Shown here: positions 52,948-64,000 of the stretch, one piece after another
Layout: each line of letters opens with the position of its first letter
Position numbering within the stretch: position 1 is the first letter of the stretch
Origin: Aromatoleum toluclasticum ATCC 700605
GTDB lineage: Bacteria; Pseudomonadota; Gammaproteobacteria; Burkholderiales; Rhodocyclaceae
Direction of reading: 5' to 3'
Assembly (NCBI RefSeq): GCF_000378245.1
Contig: NZ_KB899501.1
Span: forward strand, 62,001 to 126,000
Length of the DNA: 64,000 nt
Program-made: the position numbers and the translations under genes
Notes under the pieces: generated by a model
What the model saw: the letters and a program-made list of their open reading frames with translations, nothing else
Databases searched by the model: none
What the model was told of the DNA's origin: nothing

Positions 52948-54573
52948 ATGAAACAGCATGCTCAATCGCTCTCCATCGCCGTTGCCCAGCTGAATTGCAC
53001 GGTGGGCGACCTGAAGGCGAACGCCGACCGGATCATCCGCGCCCTTGATCAAGCCCGCACGCTCGGTGCCGACCTCGTCCTGACCCCTGAACTCGCCTTG
53101 TCGGGCTATCCGCCCGAAGACCTGCTGCTGCGCCCCGATTTTTACCGCGCGTGCGCGCGCGAGGTGGCGCGCATCGCCGAGCACACGCAGGGCATCACGC
53201 TTGTGCTCGGCCATCCGGAAGCGTGGCAGGCCAAGCGCTACAACGCCGCATCGGTGATCCGCGACGGCCGGGTCCTGACCACCTATCACAAGCATCGCCT
53301 GCCGAACTACGAAGTGTTCGACGAGGAACGCTATTTCGACCACGGACGGGCCGCCTGCGTGTTCGAATTGAAGGGCGTGAAGCTCGGTGTGAATATCTGC
53401 GCGGACCTGTGGGAATCCGGTCCGGCCGAACTTGCGCGCGCCGAAGGGGCGCAGGTGCTGCTCGGCCTCAATGCGTCGCCCTACCACATGAACAAGTTGC
53501 AGCGCCGCTACGAGGTGCTGCGCGAGCGTGTCGGCGGTACCGGCCTGCCGGTGGTCTATTGCAACATGGTCGGCGGGCAGGACGAGCTCGTGTTCGACGG
53601 CGCCTCGTTTGCACTCAACTCTGACGGGACGCTCGCATGGCAGGCGTCCGCGTTCGACGAACGCCTCGACATCGTCCGGCTGCATGACGGGCGCTGGGCC
53701 GATGGCGAGGAGGTCGAAGCACGTCCGATCGAAGCCGAAGTGTACGAAGCGCTCAAGGTCGGCGTGCGTGACTATCTGGGCAAGAACGGATTCCCGGGCG
53801 CCCTGATCGGACTTTCCGGCGGCATCGACTCCGCGCTGACGCTGTGCATTGCGGTCGATGCGCTCGGCGCCGACAAGGTGCGGGCAGTGATGATGCAATC
53901 GCCCTACACCGCGCAAATGAGCCTCGACGACTCGCGCGAGCTCGTGGCGAACCTCGGCGTGCGCTACGACGAGATTCCGATCGAGCCGGCGATGAACACC
54001 TTCGCGGGCATGCTCGCGGACCAGTTCCGCGGCCTGCCGGCCGACACGACCGAGGAGAACCTTCAGAGCCGCATCCGCGGCATGATCCTCATGGCGCTGT
54101 CGAACAAGACCGGCGCGATCGTGCTCACGACCGGCAACAAGAGCGAGATGGCGACCGGCTACGCCACGCTTTACGGCGACATGGCGGGCGGCTTCGCGGT
54201 GCTCAAGGATCTCTACAAGACCTTCGTGTTCCGGCTTGCGCGCTGGCGCAACACGGTCGGTCCGGTGATTCCGGAGAACATCATCACGCGCCCGCCCTCG
54301 GCGGAGCTCAAGCCGGACCAGAAGGATCAGGATTCTCTCCCGCCGTACGAGGTCCTCGATGCGATCATCGAGGCCTACATGGAGCGCGACGAATCGCCGC
54401 GGGAGATCGTCGCGGCGGGCTACCCGGAGGCGGAGGTGCGTCGCACAGTGGCGATGCTCAAGCGCAATGAATACAAGCGCCGCCAGGCCCCGGTCGGAAT
54501 CCGCGTCACCAAGAGAGGATTCGGCAGAGACTGGCGTTATCCGATAACATCGCGCTATCAGGACGAAAATTGA
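52948..54573 (+). CDS. nadE: Glutamine-dependent NAD+ synthetase
   Basis: Last step of NAD synthesis from nicotinate adenine dinucleotide, with ammonia from glutamine. The N-terminal nitrilase-type amidase has TPELALSGYPPEDLL (catalytic Glu), a Lys region and NICADLWES (nucleophilic Cys). The C-terminal synthetase has the PP-loop GLSGGIDSALTL and GNKSEMATGYATLYGDMAGG. 541 aa, the compact bacterial form. ATG 52948 is chosen over GTG 52903, whose extension is unlike the family. glnB follows after 51 bases, a frequent pairing. Confidence 0.95.
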   Translation: MKQHAQSLSIAVAQLNCTVGDLKANADRIIRALDQARTLGADLVLTPELALSGYPPEDLLLRPDFYRACAREVARIAEHTQGITLVLGHPEAWQAKRYNAASVIRDGRVLTTYHKHRLPNYEVFDEERYFDHGRAACVFELKGVKLGVNICADLWESGPAELARAEGAQVLLGLNASPYHMNKLQRRYEVLRERVGGTGLPVVYCNMVGGQDELVFDGASFALNSDGTLAWQASAFDERLDIVRLHDGRWADGEEVEARPIEAEVYEALKVGVRDYLGKNGFPGALIGLSGGIDSALTLCIAVDALGADKVRAVMMQSPYTAQMSLDDSRELVANLGVRYDEIPIEPAMNTFAGMLADQFRGLPADTTEENLQSRIRGMILMALSNKTGAIVLTTGNKSEMATGYATLYGDMAGGFAVLKDLYKTFVFRLARWRNTVGPVIPENIITRPPSAELKPDQKDQDSLPPYEVLDAIIEAYMERDESPREIVAAGYPEAEVRRTVAMLKRNEYKRRQAPVGIRVTKRGFGRDWRYPITSRYQDEN

Positions 54574-54963
<390 letters not shown>

Positions 54964-54975
54964 GCGGCGCCGGTA

Positions 54976-56037
54976 TCAGGGGCGGGTCGCGTTACTCGCC
55001 CTGAGCAGCACCAGCAGCGCCCCCGAACCGCCGTCGTGCGGGCCCGCCTGGCAGAAGGCCAGGATCTCCTCGCGTTGCGCGAGCCAGCCGCGCGACAGGT
55101 GTTTCAGTATGGACTGCTTGCCCGGCGAGCCGTGACCCTTGCCATGGATCACGCGCACGCAGCGCCGGCCCTGCTGCAGGCTCGCGGCAAGAAAATGCGC
55201 GAGTTCCTCACGTGCCTCGTCGCGATTGCAGCCGTGCAGGTCCAGTTGGGCCTGCAGCACCCAGCGGCCGCGGCGCAGGTCGGTGAGCACGCGGCGCGGT
55301 AGCCCCGGCCGCAGGAAAGCCGCTTCTTCGCCGGTTTCCAGCCTGTCTTCCAGCGTCATCGGCGCTTCCATCGATTCGCGCAATGCTTCGCGCTCATCCT
55401 CGACGTGCTTCAACGGGTGGGGCTCGGCCCGGGGGGCTTCGATCTCGGCGCGATTGCGCGTGTCGACCGGTTTGGCGCCACGTGCCGCGTAGTGGAAGAG
55501 ATCGGTCGGGTCGGCGCTGTCCGCATCGGCGGGCAGCAGCAGGAAATCAGGCTCCCGCGCGTCGGACGGTGCGGAGCCGTGCGTGTCGTGATGACGCGCG
55601 CGGCGGCGATCCACGCCGACTTCGGCGCGGTTGCCGTGATCGATGGGGATGACGTCATCCATCGCGAAGCGGAAGAGTTCGCTGTCGTTGCGAGGCGGCC
55701 GCCGCCGCTGAGGGGCGGCAGGCGATGCGTCTTCGGCTTCCGGTGCTTGCGGGCGGCGAACGGGAGGCGGTTTGGGGGTTTCGAGCTCGGCCCTGCGCGC
55801 CGACGGCGGCAGCGGCTTCACGTCCTGCAGCGCGGCGCGGAAGAGGCCGGTGTCGGCGTCGTCCGCATCGGCGGCCGGAGTCTGGCCCGTATCGCTGCCG
55901 GTGGCGGGGCGCTCGATCCGGCGGCCGAACACCCGCTCTTCGCGCAGCTTGCCCCGCAACGGGGCCAGCCCGTCGAACGGGCTGTTCGAAGGCCCGCTCC
56001 GGTCAGCGGACGAGGCTGGGCGGGGCGGGCGTGGCAC
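54976..56037 (-). CDS. Smr-domain protein with a triplicated LF-x-x-A motif
   Basis: 353-aa protein, long for the SmrA/YdaL group. The C-terminal Smr domain (about residues 265-353) has LDLHGCNRDEAREEL and VIHGKGHGSPGKQSIL, suggesting DNA or RNA nicking. Before it, three related segments are seen: GLFRAALQDVKPL (64-76), ELFRFAMDDVIPI (120-132) and DLFHYAARGAKPV (179-191), each ending eight or so residues later in RAE and preceded by an acidic stretch. One copy is usual to my knowledge. The linkers are Pro/Arg-rich and probably disordered. It lies four bases after trxB, so it is probably co-transcribed. Confidence 0.85.
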   Translation of the reverse strand: MPRPPRPASSADRSGPSNSPFDGLAPLRGKLREERVFGRRIERPATGSDTGQTPAADADDADTGLFRAALQDVKPLPPSARRAELETPKPPPVRRPQAPEAEDASPAAPQRRRPPRNDSELFRFAMDDVIPIDHGNRAEVGVDRRRARHHDTHGSAPSDAREPDFLLLPADADSADPTDLFHYAARGAKPVDTRNRAEIEAPRAEPHPLKHVEDEREALRESMEAPMTLEDRLETGEEAAFLRPGLPRRVLTDLRRGRWVLQAQLDLHGCNRDEAREELAHFLAASLQQGRRCVRVIHGKGHGSPGKQSILKHLSRGWLAQREEILAFCQAGPHDGGSGALLVLLRASNATRP

Positions 56038-56041
56038 GGGA

Positions 56042-57067
<1,026 letters not shown>

Positions 57068-57222
57068 TCATAGCTTCGACTAATCGCCTGCCCGGTTTCG
57101 ATCGGCGGGGCGACCTTGCCATGGATTCGGGCAGCATCAATCAGCTTATAATGGGCCACATTTGTCGCGCCGTCGGCGATGTTCGCGCCGATACTCATCG
57201 CACCGCCGTTTCCGGAGGATCC

Positions 57223-57894
57223 ATGACACAGGCTACTGCAGTTTCCACGGCCGCCCTGAGGACGTTTCCGCTGTTTCACGGGCTGTCCGACGAGACCTTG
57301 CTGGCGGTGGCGCACTCGGCCGTGATGCGCCGCATTCCCCGCGGCCAGGGCGTGCTGCATGCGGGTGATCGCAGCGACTTCGTGTATTTCGTGCTCACCG
57401 GCAGCCTCAAGGTGATCGTCAGCGACGAGGATGGGCGCGAGGTGATCCTCAGCATCCTGGGGCAGGGCGAGCTCTTCGGGGAAATGGGGATGTTCGGCGA
57501 GCAGCCGCGATCGGCGTCGGTCGTCGCGGTGACGCCGGCCGACCTGGTGCTGATCGCCAAGCACGACTTCCGGCGCATCATGCAGGATAACTTCGAGGTG
57601 GCCTGGCGCATCATGTGCAACCTCGCCGATCGCCTGCGCAATGCCGACCGCAAGATCGAGTCGCTCGCGTTGATGGACGTGTACGGGCGGGTCGCGCGAC
57701 TGCTGCTGGAGATGTCGGAAGACGTCGATGGCGAGGCGATCGTCGTGCGCAAGATCACCAAGCAGGACATCGCGAAGATGATCGGCGCCTCCCGCGAGAT
57801 GGTGAGCCGCGTGATGAAGGACCTCGGATCGCAGGGGCTCATCGAGGAAACCGATCACGGCATCGTCCTGCGCGACCGCCTGAATGACGTCTGA
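57223..57894 (+). CDS. CRP-type transcriptional regulator
   Basis: 223-aa Crp/Fnr member without cysteine ligands. The nucleotide pocket resembles CRP (GELFGEMGMFGEQPRSAS), and the winged helix TKQDIAKMIGASREMVSRVM has R-E-x-x-SR, closer to the CRP than the FNR recognition pattern; so cAMP or c-di-GMP (Clp-like) is the probable ligand and TGTGA-type sites the target. Perfect TATAAT at 57147-57152 lies upstream, and the ATG follows CCGGAGGATC. Divergent from trxB; ftsK follows separately. Confidence 0.88.
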   Translation: MTQATAVSTAALRTFPLFHGLSDETLLAVAHSAVMRRIPRGQGVLHAGDRSDFVYFVLTGSLKVIVSDEDGREVILSILGQGELFGEMGMFGEQPRSASVVAVTPADLVLIAKHDFRRIMQDNFEVAWRIMCNLADRLRNADRKIESLALMDVYGRVARLLLEMSEDVDGEAIVVRKITKQDIAKMIGASREMVSRVMKDLGSQGLIEETDHGIVLRDRLNDV

Positions 57895-58005
57895 GGCCGG
57901 GGTGCAGCGTTCGCTGTATCGCTTCGCAACAGCGTCATCGGTCGGGATGGCTGATCGCATATAATCGCGAATTGTCGATTCTCCAGGGCCTTGGGTCCCG
58001 CGCCG

Positions 58006-60314
<2,309 letters not shown>

Positions 60315-60318
<4 letters not shown>

Positions 60319-60956
60319 GTCTTACCGGAGTTGTATTCAGGACAGGGCTGCGCCTTGGCGCCGCGTTGGCGCTGGTGTGCGCGACGGGCGTCGCTTCGGC
60401 TGGCGGAATTGCGCAGCTGCGGCAGTTTGTCGATACCGCGCGCAGCGCGCAGGGTGAGTTCGAGCAGACCGTGTTCGCGGCGTCGGGGCGCAAGCCGCAG
60501 CGCGCGAGCGGCAGTTTCATATTCGCGCGTCCGGGCAAGTTTCGCTGGACGTACGACAAGCCGTATGCACAGGTGCTCGTCAGCGACGGCGACAAGCTGT
60601 GGTCCTGGGACCGCGACCTGAATCAGGTCACGGTCAAGCGCCTCGGCGACGCACTGGGCAGCACGCCGGCAGCGATCCTTTCCGGGGACGACGCGATCGA
60701 GCGCAATTTCGAGCTCGCCGAGGCGGGAGCGTCGGAAGGGCTGGAATGGGTGCACGCGAAGCCGAGACAGGCCGACAGCAGCTTCGAGTCGATGCGCATG
60801 GGCTTTGCAGGCGGTACCCTGAAGCGCATGGAGCTCAAGGACAACTTCGGACAGACGACGCTTATCGAGTTCCGCTCGCTGGTGGCCGGCGCACGCCCCG
60901 ATCCCGCACAGTTCCGTTTCGTGCCGCCGCCCGGGGCCGACGTGATAGGCGACTGA
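60315..60956 (+). CDS. lolA: Outer-membrane lipoprotein carrier protein
   Basis: Periplasmic chaperone that carries lipoproteins from LolCDE to LolB. It starts with GTG 60315 overlapping the ftsK stop (GTGA) behind AAGGAGGGCGA. 213 aa with signal peptide ([16 protein letters not shown]). [36 protein letters not shown] and [13 protein letters not shown] are typical LolA segments. The ftsK-lolA-rarA order is widely conserved in proteobacteria. Confidence 0.94.
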
Positions 60957-60970
60957 GACCGGGGCCGGCG

Positions 60971-62311
60971 ATGGCTGATCTCTTCGATTCGGTGGAACCG
61001 CAGCGTGTGCCGCTGGCAGAGCGGATGAGGCCGAAGCGGCTCGACGATATTGCCGGCCAGCGCCATCTCGTGGGCCCGGGGAAGCCCCTGCGGCTCGCCT
61101 TCGAATCCGGCAAGCCACATTCGATGATCCTGTGGGGGCCACCCGGCGTCGGCAAGACCACGCTCGCGCGGCTGATGGCGCAGGCCTTCGATGCCGATTT
61201 CGTCGCCCTGTCGGCGGTGTTCTCGGGCGTCAAGGATATCCGCGAGGCTGTCAGCCAGGCGCAGGCCGCCAAGGCGCGAGGACGCCACACGATCCTCTTC
61301 GTCGATGAGGTGCATCGCTTCAACAAGGCGCAGCAGGATGCCTTCCTGCCCTTTGTCGAACAGGGGTTGGTCACCTTCATCGGCGCGACGACGGAAAATC
61401 CCTCCTTCGAGGTCAATTCCGCCCTGCTTTCGCGCGCGGCGGTGTATGTGCTGGAGCCGCTCGACAATGATGCGATGGGCGGATTATTCGAGCGCGGAAG
61501 GGCGACGGCATGCCCGCAACTCATCTTCGACGAGACGGCGCGCGAACGCATGATCGGTTTCGCCGATGGTGATGCGCGGCGGCTGATGAACCTGATCGAG
61601 CAGGTCCAGGTTGCCGCCGAGACGGCGGGCGTGAATCCGGTCACCCCGGAATTCGTCGACGACGCCCTGTCGAGCAAGCTCAGGCGCTTCGACAAGGGAG
61701 GCGAAGCCTTCTACGATCAGATTTCGGCCCTGCACAAGTCGGTGCGCGGTTCCAACCCGGATGCCGCCCTGTACTGGCTGTGCCGGATGCTGGATGGCGG
61801 CGCGGATGCGCTATACCTCGGCCGCCGGCTTGTGCGCATGGCTGTCGAGGACATCGGCCTGGCTGATCCGCGCGCGCTCGAAATCGCGCTGAACGCCTGC
61901 ACGACCTACGAGCGGCTGGGCTCGCCCGAAGGCGAACTGGCGCTCGCGCAGGCAACCATCTTCCTTGCCTGCGCGGCGAAGTCGAACGCCGTCTACAAGG
62001 CCTACAACGCTGCGCGGCAGCACGTGGCGAACGACGTGTCGCGCCCGGTGCCGTTGCATCTGCGCAATGCGCCGACGAGGCTGATGAAGGAGTTGGGCTA
62101 CGGCAAGACCTATCGCTATGCCCACGACGAGCCGGAAGCCTACGCTGCGGGCGAAACCTACCTCCCCGACGGGCTGGCGCCGCCGGGCTGGTATCGGCCT
62201 ACGTCTTACGGCATGGAAGCGCGCATCACAGCCAAGCTCGAACATCTGCGCGAACTCGATGCGGCTGTGACGCCGGAACCCAGGTCCGGCGAGCGCGGCA
62301 GGAAGGAATAA
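60971..62311 (+). CDS. rarA: Replication-associated recombination protein RarA (MgsA)
   Basis: 446-aa AAA+ ATPase related to clamp-loader subunits, acting at stalled forks. Motifs: LAERMRPKRLDDIAGQRHL, Walker A GPPGVGKT (56-63), Walker B FVDEVHRFN, sensor GATTENPSFE, then the C-terminal tetramerisation part with EDIGLADPRALEIAL and the tail TYLPDGL. It follows lolA after 14 bases. serS lies further downstream, completing the usual lolA-rarA-serS neighbourhood. Confidence 0.96.
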   Translation: MADLFDSVEPQRVPLAERMRPKRLDDIAGQRHLVGPGKPLRLAFESGKPHSMILWGPPGVGKTTLARLMAQAFDADFVALSAVFSGVKDIREAVSQAQAAKARGRHTILFVDEVHRFNKAQQDAFLPFVEQGLVTFIGATTENPSFEVNSALLSRAAVYVLEPLDNDAMGGLFERGRATACPQLIFDETARERMIGFADGDARRLMNLIEQVQVAAETAGVNPVTPEFVDDALSSKLRRFDKGGEAFYDQISALHKSVRGSNPDAALYWLCRMLDGGADALYLGRRLVRMAVEDIGLADPRALEIALNACTTYERLGSPEGELALAQATIFLACAAKSNAVYKAYNAARQHVANDVSRPVPLHLRNAPTRLMKELGYGKTYRYAHDEPEAYAAGETYLPDGLAPPGWYRPTSYGMEARITAKLEHLRELDAAVTPEPRSGERGRKE

Positions 62312-62325
62312 GGCGGTCCGGGGGC

Positions 62326-62589
62326 TCAGTGGGGTAGGGGATGGTCGGCCATGAAACGGGCCTGGACGTTCTTGGCGCGTTCGGCCTGTGCGATGTCGCC
62401 GCGCTCGGTGGCCCGGTCGATCAGGTCCTGCATATAGCCTGTGAGTACGAGCACGCCTTCGGTCGTCTGGACCATGCCGCAGACGATCTGTGCGGCGGCT
62501 CCATCGGGAATTCCTTCATGTTCGGCAATCAGCGCAACTTCGTCGTCGGTCAAATCGCAATAATCAAGGCAGTCACGGATCGACAGCAT
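62326..62589 (-). CDS. Conserved hypothetical protein, 87 aa
   Basis: Small acidic cytoplasmic protein: MLSIRDCLDYCDLTDDEVALIAEHEGIP at the start (continuous family-like block, two Cys at 7 and 11), then VCGMVQTTEGVLVLTGYMQD and RATERGDIAQAERAKNV. I do not recognise a characterised family; similar small proteins occur in Rhodocyclales. No signal, membrane segment or catalytic motif. ATG 62589 has GAGGAGATACGC upstream, which supports real translation. Convergent with rarA, divergent from serS. Confidence 0.72.
   Translation of the reverse strand: MLSIRDCLDYCDLTDDEVALIAEHEGIPDGAAAQIVCGMVQTTEGVLVLTGYMQDLIDRATERGDIAQAERAKNVQARFMADHPLPH

Positions 62590-64000
<1,411 letters not shown>

Overview
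The window is a contiguous piece of a high-GC betaproteobacterial chromosome, most likely from the Rhodocyclales (Azoarcus/Aromatoleum/Thauera-like). This rests on the protein flavour (DUF3579 and DUF2788 families, class I PhaC, adk followed by a PPi-type phosphofructokinase) and on a facultatively anaerobic, denitrifier-like gene set (cbb3 oxidase, NnrS, oxygen-independent HemN, FNR and Dnr-like regulators). The genus is an inference, not proven. I saw no rRNA, tRNA, CRISPR array, insertion sequence or prophage. It reads as ordered core genome.

Layout. 0-12 kb: sodB and xseA (minus), then an envelope/energy operon exbB-exbD-lpxK-Trm112-kdsB-adk, followed by a PPi-type phosphofructokinase, gamma-glutamyltransferase, a PEBP-family protein and the lipid II flippase murJ. 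12-17.7 kb: rpsT, a DUF3579 gene, argD-argF-argG and four small genes (DUF2788, ppnP, yajQ, a YjfB-like protein). 18-26.5 kb: a type IV pilus minor-pilin operon pilE-fimT-pilV-pilW-pilX-pilY1 on the minus strand, met head-on by a second FimT/GspH-type pilin and divergent from an orphan AlgZ/LytS-like sensor kinase. 26.6-28.8 kb: a retropepsin-like protease, a CoA pyrophosphatase and a short-chain dehydrogenase with a 26-bp palindromic operator over its promoter.

28.9-50.8 kb is the functional heart: a micro-oxic/nitrosative/copper block. It holds ccoI-ccoS, ccoN-O-Q-P, ccoG, fixH (cbb3 oxidase, its copper ATPase and assembly factors), a universal stress protein, a beta-CASP metallohydrolase, phaC, a Dnr-like Crp/Fnr regulator, nnrS-SirB2-hemerythrin, fnr, hemN, a TauE/SafE-family membrane protein and a MerR-copA-copZ copper module. 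Four FNR-type palindromes (TTGAY-N4-GTCAA) lie in this block, beside ccoN, usp, phaC and hemN. The one before ccoN heads what looks like an unannotated, about 107-nt, independently terminated small RNA.

51-64 kb returns to housekeeping: tonB, ppa, an MliC-like lipoprotein, nadE, glnB, a Smr-domain protein with a triplicated motif, trxB, a Crp-type regulator, ftsK-lolA-rarA, a small conserved protein, and serS, which runs off the right edge.

All calls come from reading the sequence. Family names come from motif recognition; no database search was run.
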